From Ignavibacteria bacterium UBA2333 (lineage in GTDB: Bacteria; Bacteroidota; Ignavibacteria; Kapaibacteriales; Kapaibacteriaceae): 64,000 nucleotides of DNA. Positions within the stretch are counted from its first letter, which is position 1. Each line of letters opens with the position of its first letter. Of the stretch, positions 1 to 9,558 are shown one piece after another. The stretch is taken from the NCBI GenBank assembly GCA_002344895.1, contig DDUR01000081.1:21909-85908 (forward strand), given 5' to 3'. A program made the translations under genes and the position numbers. The notes under the pieces were generated by a model. It saw only the letters and a program-made list of their open reading frames with translations, did no database searches and was not told the DNA's origin.

Positions 1-903
1 GTGCGTGACATTCAGTCACAATCAATGGAATACTCCCAGGTTATCAAAGCAGCTGCGGATAAGGCTGTCAACAAGGTTGAGTATCCAGCAACACAGCCCA
101 ATCGGTTGTCGGGACAACTTCAGGTTGTGGCGCGACTCATTGCCGGTGGACTTAAGACCCGCGTCTATGTCGTTCAACTTGGAGGCTTTGATACACATGC
201 CTCACAGGTAGTGGATGGAGAGCCCGAAAACGGAGGTCACGCATCACTTCTCACATTCGTTTCGGAGGCCGTTACAGCCTTCCAGCGTGATCTTGAAGCT
301 CATGGTGTTGCAGATAGAGTGATTGCCATGACGTTCTCAGAGTTTGGTCGTCGACCAATGTCGAACGAGTCGTTAGGGACCGATCACGGCACTGCAGCAC
401 CAATGCTGTTTTTCGGAAATGCCGTCCAGGACGGAATTACTGGGACCTCTCCGGACCTCACCAATCTTGAGAGGGAGAACCTGCACATGCAGTTTGACTT
501 CCGTCAGATCTATGCCTCTGTTCTTGAGCAGTGGTTTGGGGTGGACCGTCAAACAATAGGGGACATCCTTATGGATGACTTCCAAACGGTACGCGTGATT
601 AAGGACAGTTCAACGGATGTATCCGAGACAATCATCAGAGATACATTCACGTTTGCTCCTGTTGCCCCGAATCCGGTGAAAACTGCTGCAACGTTGCGGT
701 ATGATCTTACAACGACGTCGACTGTACGTCTTCAGATCTTTGATAGTCTCGGTTTCCATGTGAAAACGCTCGTTCATGAGGAACAGACCGCCGGCACCTA
801 CAGTGTCCCATTCGACACTACCGGACTTCCCAGCGGAACCTATGCCGTTCAGGTAAGCGTCGGTGTTCAAAAGGCAGTTCAAATGTTCGTTATCGCTCGG
901 TAA
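1..903 (+). CDS. DUF1501 family protein with T9SS sorting tail (5' truncated)
   Basis: The gene enters from the left edge, so the N-terminus is missing and the first codon here is not necessarily the real start. The visible 300 residues carry the C-terminal half of a DUF1501 domain: a GGFDTHA motif near residues 61-67, FSEFGRRP near 112-119 and TDHGTAAPMLFFG near 127-139, all typical of this alkaline-phosphatase/sulfatase-like fold. The last ~80 residues are a T9SS type A sorting domain (FAPVAPNPV, then a beta-rich stretch ending GTYAVQV and MFVIAR). This implies Sec export followed by T9SS delivery to the surface. DUF1501 proteins have no firmly assigned reaction. A strong hairpin follows at 959-992, so it probably ends its own transcript. 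Confidence 0.85.
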   Translation: MRDIQSQSMEYSQVIKAAADKAVNKVEYPATQPNRLSGQLQVVARLIAGGLKTRVYVVQLGGFDTHASQVVDGEPENGGHASLLTFVSEAVTAFQRDLEAHGVADRVIAMTFSEFGRRPMSNESLGTDHGTAAPMLFFGNAVQDGITGTSPDLTNLERENLHMQFDFRQIYASVLEQWFGVDRQTIGDILMDDFQTVRVIKDSSTDVSETIIRDTFTFAPVAPNPVKTAATLRYDLTTTSTVRLQIFDSLGFHVKTLVHEEQTAGTYSVPFDTTGLPSGTYAVQVSVGVQKAVQMFVIAR

Positions 904-958
904 CAGCGTCAACCTCGTCTATCGGTATTGGTTATCAATACCCCAAAACGTCAGGGAT

Positions 959-992
959 CGTAGAATGGGTGCCATTTGGTGCCCATTCTGCG
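959..992 (+). terminator. Rho-independent terminator-like hairpin
   Basis: A 15-bp stem (959-973 with 978-992, three G-T wobbles) closes an ATTT loop and is followed by TTTAT. It lies 56 nt after the DUF1501 stop and before the next gene's leader, so it probably separates the two transcripts. Confidence 0.75.
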
Positions 993-1112
993 TTTATGGC
1001 CGTAACCTAACGGCGCGACTAATGTTATGACCTTTCGTAATGCTCCGAAAAGACGTAAAATTTCTCAATGGGAAATGGGGCGAAAAGGAGCTAGGTTCGT
1101 ACAGGTTTTTTC

Positions 1113-1119
1113 AGGAGGG
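1113..1119 (+). promoter_or_regulatory. Ribosome binding site fixing the start at 1123
   Basis: AGGAGGG lies 3 nt before an ATG at 1123, which begins a clean signal peptide. An upstream in-frame ATG at 1027 would add 32 charged residues before that signal and has no such site, so 1123 is preferred. Confidence 0.75.
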
Positions 1120-1122
1120 TTT

Positions 1123-4100
1123 ATGACAGTTCGCCACATTCTCATGTTTGGCGTTGTGCTCCTCGTTCTTGGAGCATCATCTGTGTCCGCTGCAGACTAC
1201 GTACGATTTGATCAACAGACCAACAACGGTCCCGTTAACGCACGTGAGTCGCGTAACATCCGTTACGAGATGGTTGGAACATCGCTGGCGATAACCGTCA
1301 TCCTTGATTCGACTGATCCCGCTTCGCCACTCTATATGAAGCTCACCTTCCGGAACTACAACGGCGTTGGCATTTATACGCTCGGTAGCGGAACACTATG
1401 GCGGTACGGCCAACGGTCTGACCAAATCTTCACGTGCCAAAGTGGTCAGGCAGAAGTAACACGGATTGACTCTGTTACCAACCGTATTTATGGAACGTTT
1501 GACTGGTATGGAACGGCAACATTACAGAATGGAACGGATCTAACCGTTCGTATTCGTGATGGTGCATTTGATGTTCAGATCAAGCCAGAAATCCAACTGG
1601 TGGCTACTCCAAAGGCAGGAACAACGTTAAAGCCAAAGGAAACAGGTGTTTTTGTCATAGCCGCGAAAAAGCGCTTTACAAACACAGTCGTTAGCGGCGT
1701 GAAGATCGCCCTTACCTATCCGTCCAACATTTTTGAAACCGAGCCGACTGATCTCGTGACCGCAACAGACGGTACAATCAGACTCAATCTGAAGGTGAAG
1801 GAGTCCGTGGTAGACGGTGAGTATAGAATTATCGCCAAGGGATCAAAGGACGGATTTCTCGACGGTGTTGGCGATACGATTACCTTCAAGATTGATGCAT
1901 CCGGACGGTACTGGTTCGCAAAGTGTAACGGTGTGAGTTGGCTGGTGTTCGATGCCGGTGCAGACAGCGCGTGGGAAGACGGAGGTGCACCATATATCGA
2001 GGCCGACGGACCAAACGTTATGATAGGAGAGATCTTTAAGGTTTCTGGTCTCGTTCGCATTGACACAACGGCATATTCTATCGTGGGCAACGGACGAGTT
2101 TGGGTATCCGCCCTTGGTAAGGACTTTACGTTCTACGACGGGCCATTCTCATTTCGTATCGTTCCATGTGGCGCAGCACTCGACTTTCTGTCGGCTGCAC
2201 TCGTCGAAAAGTTTACTGGTGGACTCATCAAGGACACAAAGTTCCTCTTCCAGGAATCGAACGGTAGCGTGGCCGGAGGCAAACTCACGTTTACCGTTGA
2301 AGGTCCGGAGAACTCTTCGCAAGGTTGTAATCCTGATCCGAAGGGAGCTATCTGGACGCCAAACAAGGACCGGTCGTGGCCGATGGAATTGGCATTCATG
2401 AAGGTTGATGACAAGTATGAGATATCAGCTAACATTGGAGTCAAGGATCTGAGCCTCGGACCGAGTGTTTGCTTAAACAGTGCGTCGCTGTTCTACAACT
2501 TCCAAAAGGACTCGGCGGTATTTAATGCCGAAATGAAAACGCCGTGGTTTGAAAAGGGAACGTTGGGTGCAACGGTGAAAGACGGCAAACCACATTCTGG
2601 TAAGGTAGGTCTTACGTTTAACACCTGTCTGCCGTTACCAGAGACGCCGTTCTGCTGGAAGGGCGGAGAAGTCACAATCGAAAACTTCGTGAATCTCAAT
2701 CCCTTTGCAATGTCGATTAAGGGTCTGTTCGAAGTAACGGGTAAACCTGATATCTGCGAGTTTGATGTAACGGTTGGAACAAAATTCCCACCAGTTATCC
2801 TGACAGGTGATGCGTCGGTACGCTTCCTGAAGTTCGAAGCCGTTTCTACAGAGAAACCTTGGCAAATGGAATCGTCTGTGGGAATTGAATTCGACATGGA
2901 CAAGATGGGCATTACGCTTAAGGGTACAACCAAGGCCTTTCATCTTGGTGGTGAATACATGATTGAGGGCTCGGAAACACGATCCGTCAGCTTCTTTAAC
3001 GGACTTCACATTATGGGCACACTGGATGCCCAGTTGAAGGTTCCCAACCTTTCCAAGGAGCTCGAATCAGAGATGGGGCTGTTTGGTCGATTTATCAATC
3101 AATACACTCCACTCAACATTGGTAAGGTCTCGGCCGCGCTAAATCTTGTTGAGGCGGGCGAACAGACAATGTCCGTGAGTTACGACCTTAACAATGCAAC
3201 GGCGGGTCTTTCCGCTGAGGCAGCGGCAATCATGCGTCGTCTGGGCAAGGGCACAATGACGATAGACTTTACGAAGCTCCCATCGGCCTCTGCCGTGTCA
3301 CTTGACGCTGGATTTGCCGAGCTTTACAAGGCAATCTTTGGCGAGGTTGAATCACCTAAGGGTGATGATGACGTTCAGGCTGTCGTCACGCGTGAGGTGA
3401 ATGTTCAGGATGGTGCGGAGAAGCTTGTCGTTGTGATATCTGCTGCAGATGGTTCACTCACGTCAACACTCACGGCTCCGTCAGGAACAACCTATACAGC
3501 GTCGGACGAGTCAGCAAACTTGTCTTACATCGTAACGCCAAATGGTGAGATTGGACTCTGGGTTGTTGATGAGCCGGTAGCAGGTCAATGGACGATATCC
3601 GTGACGGATCCGGGATCAAATGACTCGATCGTTGTCTATGCTCGAGAACCTGAACGTCCGTTTGCGGTAGCAGCCACACAGACAGGTCGCAGAATTGTTG
3701 CCACGTGGGATTCACCTGGTGCTCCGTCATCAAGCACCGTAACAATTGTTGCAACCGATGTAGCCGGTGAGCGTACTGGCACACCCATCATGACGGTGCC
3801 GGAGTCGCAAGGTCGAGCTGTGATTGAACTCACAGACTCCACGGCCGGCTGCGAATTCCACATTTGGGCACGTCGAAATGATCCTCGCTCGCCAGCGGAT
3901 GCTGACGTTAGTGGCACGTTTACGAATCCAAAATCGCGACTTACACCGCCAACAGCGGTTACGGCCACAACATCTCTTGATGGACGTGGAACCGTCTCAT
4001 GGACTTCATCGCCAGATCAGACCATCGACATGTATGCCGTTGTTCTGCGTCGTTCCGATGGTTCCGACACCGTGATTGCTTCTGCTTACGGTGCCGATAA

Positions 4101-4479
4101 TCGTGCGACATTTGAGACGGAAGACATCAATGGTTCAACAATTTCCATTGTTGCCTACGACGCTACAGGACGTGCAGGTTGTCCATCGCAACCGGTGAGT
4201 CTTGTTGTGGGTGTTGAAGACCTTGTGCAATCAACATCAGACTTTGGTCTTGCACCAAATCCTGCAGGTGATCGCTTCAGCATTGTCCTCAAGAAATCAA
4301 CATCGGCACAGATTGATGTTGTTTCCACACTCGGTGGTGTTGTTGCTTCATTCAGCACAGAGGCAGGTGTTACGAGCCCGCTGACGGTGAACACATCAAC
4401 TTGGCCAACAGGAACCTATCTCGTTCGCGTTACAACGGACGGACAAACGACTACTGCTCCCTTGCTCATCATCAGATAA
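1123..4479 (+). CDS. Large secreted protein with Fn3-like domains and T9SS tail
   Basis: The product is 1118 residues. A signal peptide covers residues 1-23 (ending SVSA). A long beta-rich region of no family I recognise follows (about residues 24-760). Two fibronectin-III-like segments lie at roughly nt 3650-3910 and 3930-4200, recognisable by PxxVxAT...G.G.VSW spacing. A T9SS type A sorting domain (FGLAPNPAGDRF, then TGTYLVRV) fills the last ~75 residues. It should be exported by Sec and then T9SS to the surface or medium. The N-terminal part may be structural or adhesive, but nothing catalytic is visible. The stop is 1 nt before the next start at 4481, so it probably heads the operon that runs to 13190. 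Confidence 0.8.
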   Translation: MTVRHILMFGVVLLVLGASSVSAADYVRFDQQTNNGPVNARESRNIRYEMVGTSLAITVILDSTDPASPLYMKLTFRNYNGVGIYTLGSGTLWRYGQRSDQIFTCQSGQAEVTRIDSVTNRIYGTFDWYGTATLQNGTDLTVRIRDGAFDVQIKPEIQLVATPKAGTTLKPKETGVFVIAAKKRFTNTVVSGVKIALTYPSNIFETEPTDLVTATDGTIRLNLKVKESVVDGEYRIIAKGSKDGFLDGVGDTITFKIDASGRYWFAKCNGVSWLVFDAGADSAWEDGGAPYIEADGPNVMIGEIFKVSGLVRIDTTAYSIVGNGRVWVSALGKDFTFYDGPFSFRIVPCGAALDFLSAALVEKFTGGLIKDTKFLFQESNGSVAGGKLTFTVEGPENSSQGCNPDPKGAIWTPNKDRSWPMELAFMKVDDKYEISANIGVKDLSLGPSVCLNSASLFYNFQKDSAVFNAEMKTPWFEKGTLGATVKDGKPHSGKVGLTFNTCLPLPETPFCWKGGEVTIENFVNLNPFAMSIKGLFEVTGKPDICEFDVTVGTKFPPVILTGDASVRFLKFEAVSTEKPWQMESSVGIEFDMDKMGITLKGTTKAFHLGGEYMIEGSETRSVSFFNGLHIMGTLDAQLKVPNLSKELESEMGLFGRFINQYTPLNIGKVSAALNLVEAGEQTMSVSYDLNNATAGLSAEAAAIMRRLGKGTMTIDFTKLPSASAVSLDAGFAELYKAIFGEVESPKGDDDVQAVVTREVNVQDGAEKLVVVISAADGSLTSTLTAPSGTTYTASDESANLSYIVTPNGEIGLWVVDEPVAGQWTISVTDPGSNDSIVVYAREPERPFAVAATQTGRRIVATWDSPGAPSSSTVTIVATDVAGERTGTPIMTVPESQGRAVIELTDSTAGCEFHIWARRNDPRSPADADVSGTFTNPKSRLTPPTAVTATTSLDGRGTVSWTSSPDQTIDMYAVVLRRSDGSDTVIASAYGADNRATFETEDINGSTISIVAYDATGRAGCPSQPVSLVVGVEDLVQSTSDFGLAPNPAGDRFSIVLKKSTSAQIDVVSTLGGVVASFSTEAGVTSPLTVNTSTWPTGTYLVRVTTDGQTTTAPLLIIR

Positions 4480-4480
4480 C

Positions 4481-7400
4481 ATGAACGTCCATCGTACAAT
4501 CCTCGCCCTCTTCTTCGCAGCAGTTGTTTCTGCAAGTGCAGGAGAGCCATCATGGCAAAGGATTGCTACGCTACCTGTAGCCGTCGTATCCCATGTAAGT
4601 GCAATGATGCCTGATGGTGCCGTCGTTGGTGCCGGAGGCCTGGACGGAACTGGGACAACGACGGCTACGGCATGGATTCTCGATCCATCCACAAGCGCCC
4701 TTCGCCCCTTACCCTCGATGTCAACACCACGATCCCATTCCGCATGGGTTGTGGTGCGGACCTCATCTGGGGCCGATCTATACGTCATTGGCGGATACAC
4801 AGGAAGTGGCGGAAGTTTCGCAGCTACTTCAGTGATTGAGAGATTTCGTTATGACTCCGCGAGTCGGTCAGGACAATGGCGAACGATTGGTAACCTGGAT
4901 CTTGCTGTAGGTGAGTGTAGAGCCGTTCAGGGTCCTGACGGAAACATCATCGTTACTGGTGGACGAACGCAGACATCAGGTGCTCCAGGTTCCGGAACGA
5001 CGGAGCGACGTTCGTGGGTGATTAATACGGCCACTGGTAGCATCGTGCGGTCCGGTGATCTTACCTCTACCCATGCTGCTCACGTTACGCTGCGATACAT
5101 TGATCAGTTAGGGAGCGCCGCCATTCTGGCGGCTGGGGGCGAAGAACCTCCGCCGACAACCGTAACGGAGTTGCTCATTGGTGGTGTGTGGGACGCTCGT
5201 ACGAATCCACCACGCCAGTGGCGACGGGATGGAGTGGGAATTACAGATCCTGCTGACATCGCACGTGTTCTTGGCGGTGCCGATGCCACTGGAACGGCTA
5301 CAGCTGCCTGCGAATGGTACGATCCGAAGTCTGGCTGGCGTGCTGCTCCACGAATGGCCAACGAACGGCAACGACATTCAGCCGTTGTTACCGCCGGTCC
5401 TCGAGATACTGCCGACTATGTGCTTGTCACAGGAGGGCAAGGTCGCACGGCACCGACGTCAACAACGGAACTCTTTGCATTACCATCAAGTGGTGATCCA
5501 ACGGGTACGTGGTCATCACTACCGAGTTTACAACACGCTGCAGATGCGAACTCACTTGCAATGTCAGCCTGGAATCTTCCTGTAGCAACGGGTGGACGTT
5601 CTGGAAATGTTGAGAATAGTGTTCAGATGTATCGACCTCTACGCACAGTTGGGGTCACAATGCCATCAACTGAGGTAGCATCGATCAGTGATAGCGTTGT
5701 TATCAACATTGAGAACACGTGGGTTCTCCCGGTTACCATCGACAACATTGTTGTTGAGGGGTCTGCAGAGTTTCTGGTAACATTTGATACAACACGACCA
5801 GTTGTTGGTGCAGGACAGCGGAAACCCTTACGTGTTTGGTTCCGGCCTGCTGCTGAGGGACTCCGTAGAGGACGAATTGTACTTTCGATTGGTCCCGTAC
5901 TCGATACGATAAACATCAACGGCATCGGTCTTCAATCGACCGTTGCACTGACAACGACTGGCGTTGATCTTGGTGACGTTGTTGTCTCGACCGCTCGAGA
6001 TACATGTATTAATCTTGTTGTGAATAATGGATCCGACACGCTTCGAATCGATTCGATTTCTGTTGATGATTCCGATGTTACGGTTACATCTCCCTTGGGA
6101 CGTCCACGTGTAGCACCTGGGGATACACTGCGCGTGTGTTTGCGATTCCGTCCGTCAACACGACGAACCGTATCGACATCAATGACCTTTGCTATTGGCG
6201 GACGACGTCTGCCTGTTGCGGTGATCGGACGTGGTGTCCGCCGTTTCGCTGTTGTCAACTCACGAGTAGACTGTGACACGATTTCGGCTCGAGTTGGTGA
6301 TACAGTTCGACTCGTAGTACAGATCAGTAATCCAAGTGACAGACCCGTGACGATCACGGCGCTTGGAATAAATAGTACAACGCAGGGCACGGTAGAGCTT
6401 TCACCACTTGTGACATTCCCGATTGTCATCCCACCGAATGGCAGTGTACCTGTTGAACTTTTGCAGCACGTCCTTCGAGAAGGTCGTGAAGACATCATCA
6501 TTACCACGACAGATGATGGCGACACTCTGGCACGAGGCACAATTTGTAGTGTTCCTCGTACCACGGCTCCTCAACTATCTATCTCTCGACTTGACCTCGG
6601 AACGGTGTGTGCTGGTGACATTTTCACGACATCACTTCGTATCGAAAATGCAAGCTCACTAGAGACAATGACCATTGATGCCGTCCGCTTCAGTGTTCTT
6701 TCGGGAGTTACAACAACGACATTCCCCGTAACACTACTTCCTCGAACATCAGTCACTGTTGACCTCACACTGACAATTCCGGATGTTACTCCGCTCGACG
6801 GACGCATATCGTTCGACGGATCATTTGGGAGTGCTGTGGCAATTGTCACAGCCGATGTTGCACCAAGTGTGCGGCTTGCATTAGAAGATGGCAGGTATGT
6901 CACAGGACTCACGGGAGTACTGCCATTACGGGCGACATCGTCTATGTCGCGCATGCTGTCGTTTCGACTTCAACACTCAGCTACCTTACTCGCACCGCGA
7001 GCCATTCTGGCTGGTGACATCCCAATCGTCACGTCGTCATTTGTTCGTGAGTCGGCCACTTCAACAGTCGTAACCGTTGAACTCGCCGCAGACCCTGATT
7101 CGAATGACGTCGTTGTACGCGTTGAGTGGGATGTACTTCGTGGTGATGCACCAACTACGGACGTTGTCATCCATGGAAGTCCTGCACAACCATGTGTGCT
7201 CGTGGATACAGCAATTGTGTCGATCGACCCTCTCTGCGGAGGCGCGTCGGGATACGTCTATCTCACATCGCAGCCAACGATGATTGCAACACAGACAAAC
7301 GAAGGAATTGTTGTTCGTCTGCTCAACGTCAGTGCCGATGGTATGCTACGTGCAGCTGATGTGACGGGACGAACAATTCTTTCACTTCAAACAGCTTCAA

Positions 7401-7519
7401 ACGTCTTTACGATTCCTCGGCCGGAACACCACACAGGTCCGCTCGGGCTAACCTACATCGATGCACACGGCATCGTTACTCGGACCATCGTTCACGTTGT
7501 TGAGCCAGGACAACCATGA
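4481..7519 (+). CDS. Secreted kelch-repeat / choice-of-anchor-D protein
   Basis: The product is 1012 residues with a signal peptide (about 1-20, ending SASA). Residues ~20-385 look like a kelch-type beta-propeller: glycine pairs recur in GGYTGSGG, TGGRTQTSG, VTGGQGR and ATGGRSGN, each followed by aromatic/beta blade sequence. Residues ~390-900 are repeated ASH/choice-of-anchor-D-like domains (VRVWFRP-type and VCLRFRPS strands). The last ~75 residues (LRAADVTGRTIL ... GLTYIDAHG) resemble a degenerate T9SS sorting domain without the usual N-P motif. Its stop overlaps the start of the OmpA gene (ATGA at 7516), implying translational coupling. The role is probably surface structure or binding; no enzyme motif is seen. 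Confidence 0.75.
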   Translation: MNVHRTILALFFAAVVSASAGEPSWQRIATLPVAVVSHVSAMMPDGAVVGAGGLDGTGTTTATAWILDPSTSALRPLPSMSTPRSHSAWVVVRTSSGADLYVIGGYTGSGGSFAATSVIERFRYDSASRSGQWRTIGNLDLAVGECRAVQGPDGNIIVTGGRTQTSGAPGSGTTERRSWVINTATGSIVRSGDLTSTHAAHVTLRYIDQLGSAAILAAGGEEPPPTTVTELLIGGVWDARTNPPRQWRRDGVGITDPADIARVLGGADATGTATAACEWYDPKSGWRAAPRMANERQRHSAVVTAGPRDTADYVLVTGGQGRTAPTSTTELFALPSSGDPTGTWSSLPSLQHAADANSLAMSAWNLPVATGGRSGNVENSVQMYRPLRTVGVTMPSTEVASISDSVVINIENTWVLPVTIDNIVVEGSAEFLVTFDTTRPVVGAGQRKPLRVWFRPAAEGLRRGRIVLSIGPVLDTININGIGLQSTVALTTTGVDLGDVVVSTARDTCINLVVNNGSDTLRIDSISVDDSDVTVTSPLGRPRVAPGDTLRVCLRFRPSTRRTVSTSMTFAIGGRRLPVAVIGRGVRRFAVVNSRVDCDTISARVGDTVRLVVQISNPSDRPVTITALGINSTTQGTVELSPLVTFPIVIPPNGSVPVELLQHVLREGREDIIITTTDDGDTLARGTICSVPRTTAPQLSISRLDLGTVCAGDIFTTSLRIENASSLETMTIDAVRFSVLSGVTTTTFPVTLLPRTSVTVDLTLTIPDVTPLDGRISFDGSFGSAVAIVTADVAPSVRLALEDGRYVTGLTGVLPLRATSSMSRMLSFRLQHSATLLAPRAILAGDIPIVTSSFVRESATSTVVTVELAADPDSNDVVVRVEWDVLRGDAPTTDVVIHGSPAQPCVLVDTAIVSIDPLCGGASGYVYLTSQPTMIATQTNEGIVVRLLNVSADGMLRAADVTGRTILSLQTASNVFTIPRPEHHTGPLGLTYIDAHGIVTRTIVHVVEPGQP

Positions 7520-9558
7520 CTCTACGTTACCTCACTCGTTCGTTACCACTCGTTTGTGTTCTGACAACGATTCTCTCCGTAACTCCCACAACGGCTTTCA
7601 CACAGACAACAAAAAGTGATGGACCGGAATGGAGGGCAGGACTATTCGGCGCAGGCACACTCAACATCCACAATGGTGAGTTCTCATCGTACGAGGGTCT
7701 CCAAGGATGTGGAACGTTCTCAGATGCTATCACACCAGGATGGACGCTTGGTAATGTTGTAGAAGCACGTTTACGCAGTGGCTGGGGCGCAATGGCTCGT
7801 ATCGGATTCTGGCAAGCCGACGGTTCCTTCCAAGATCCAGCAACGCTGTCTCCGCTCGTTGCCTTACCTGACGGTTCTACTGTTCGAATGTCAACGGAGT
7901 ATGAACTCGAAACGACACTTGACGTTGTGACGATGGATCTTCTCGTGACATATGGAATCACAGATCGACTTCGAGTTGGACTCGGCCCACAAGTTGGATT
8001 CACAACACGGGCAAGCTTTGAACAACATGAAACGATTCTTGAGCCATCCATCGTACGTTTTGCAAATGGTGCTACGTCTCGATTGATTCTTGCTGCACCA
8101 TTCGATCAACAAGGTGCTGTGGCAACGGAACGAATGTTACGTATCGGTGCGACACTCAACCTTTCCTATGACATACCGATTGCCAAACGACTTGAACTCT
8201 CTCCGGAGATTGGCGCGACGTATGCCTTCACAAATGTGCTTTCGTCCTTTGATTGGACGGCACACATGGTTCGAGCTGGTCTACGGCTGAGTTACGTCTT
8301 CGGATCAGACGATGTGCCCCCTCCGCCCCCTTCACCAGAACCTCAGCCAGCACCACCAGTTGTTATGGCTCCTCCGCCACCATACGTTGACGTTGACGTG
8401 CGCGGTAGGGATGAAGATGGTGCCATGGAATCTGTCTCCGAGATTGTCTTAACAGATGCTCGTACCGTTGATGTTGTACCGCTACTTCCGAACATCTTCT
8501 TTGACAGCGTATCAGCGACACTCCCACAGCGGTACACATCCAGACAAGGACAAACAGCTGACTTTATCCCGGAAGAACTGTCCGGTGACGTTATTGACGT
8601 CTACCATGATATTCTCAACATTGTTGGTTATCGGATGAAACAACGTCCGTCATCAACGTTGTCAATTGTCGGTCATCGTGAGCCAGCTGACGGTGAGACA
8701 GACGTAACACTCTCGCGTCGTCGTGCCGAAGTTGTTCGTGACTACCTCGTCTCCGTCTGGAATATTGATCCATCGCGACTTACAATTGGTGAACGCGAAC
8801 TCCCTGCACGACCATCAAATCGTACACTAGCAGACGGACGTGCGGAAAACCGTCGCGTTGAACTTTCACCATCTGATGCTTCCGTTCTAGCACCGGTACG
8901 TCGATCGTTACTTGATGGACGAATTGTACCTGATCCGCTCGTTGTTGCCCCACAACTCGAAAACGTGACAAATGCTGACGTTCGAATCACATCAACTGAT
9001 GGAACAGTCTTTGCAGAAGAGAACATCGCATCCGGCGCTGCGCTGACGTGGAAACCCACAACAACACTCGTTCGGTCACTCCTTGCTTCTGGACAACGTC
9101 GGATTGTGGTGACGGCTGCAGCCGGTGAAGAGAGTACACGCCGAGAGGCACGACGGACAATCACTCTGCGACGCAGTGTTCTGGCCGATGGAGAACGTGA
9201 TACAATTCGTGAGCGACATCGTCTGGTATTCTTCGGATTTGATGACGATCGTATTAGTGCTATCGACACGCCTCTCGTGGAAGCAATCCATGGCCGGTTG
9301 CGTACAACGTCGAAGGTTGTCGTCACAGGATACACAGACCGTATTGGAGATGTTGGCCATAACACCTCACTCTCCACACGTCGTGCTGGAAGTGTAGCCA
9401 CGTCGTTGCTCTCGCGAATCAAACCGACACGTTTAGATCAGCGTGGTGCAGGTCCAGAGGAGATACATGACAACAACCTCCCTGAGGGTCGGATGTACAA
9501 CCGGACCGTTGTGATTGATGTTGCCACGCCACGTGACGTGGAAGCGGGAGATGAATGA
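7516..9558 (+). CDS. Outer-membrane barrel protein with two OmpA-like domains
   Basis: The product is 680 residues. A signal peptide (to about residue 29) precedes an outer-membrane beta-barrel-like region (~30-260). A proline-rich hinge (~268-293, PPPPPSPEPQPAPP) leads to two OmpA C-terminal-like domains. The first (~325-455) has LSIVGHREPADG and LSRRRAEVVRDYL. The second (~565-675) has VVVTGYTDRIGD, LSTRRAGSVATSL and NRTVVID, the classical peptidoglycan-binding pattern. The first copy has the same layout but lacks the G-H-T/A-D core. It probably anchors the outer membrane, and perhaps the neighbouring surface proteins, to peptidoglycan. It overlaps both neighbours by ATGA junctions, so the three genes are co-translated. 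Confidence 0.85.
   Translation: MTLRYLTRSLPLVCVLTTILSVTPTTAFTQTTKSDGPEWRAGLFGAGTLNIHNGEFSSYEGLQGCGTFSDAITPGWTLGNVVEARLRSGWGAMARIGFWQADGSFQDPATLSPLVALPDGSTVRMSTEYELETTLDVVTMDLLVTYGITDRLRVGLGPQVGFTTRASFEQHETILEPSIVRFANGATSRLILAAPFDQQGAVATERMLRIGATLNLSYDIPIAKRLELSPEIGATYAFTNVLSSFDWTAHMVRAGLRLSYVFGSDDVPPPPPSPEPQPAPPVVMAPPPPYVDVDVRGRDEDGAMESVSEIVLTDARTVDVVPLLPNIFFDSVSATLPQRYTSRQGQTADFIPEELSGDVIDVYHDILNIVGYRMKQRPSSTLSIVGHREPADGETDVTLSRRRAEVVRDYLVSVWNIDPSRLTIGERELPARPSNRTLADGRAENRRVELSPSDASVLAPVRRSLLDGRIVPDPLVVAPQLENVTNADVRITSTDGTVFAEENIASGAALTWKPTTTLVRSLLASGQRRIVVTAAAGEESTRREARRTITLRRSVLADGERDTIRERHRLVFFGFDDDRISAIDTPLVEAIHGRLRTTSKVVVTGYTDRIGDVGHNTSLSTRRAGSVATSLLSRIKPTRLDQRGAGPEEIHDNNLPEGRMYNRTVVIDVATPRDVEAGDE

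Noticed and set aside
8320..8395. Pro-rich coding stretch as a DNA repeat element
   Set aside because: The codons are mixed and the stretch sits exactly between barrel and OmpA domains; it is an ordinary periplasmic hinge.
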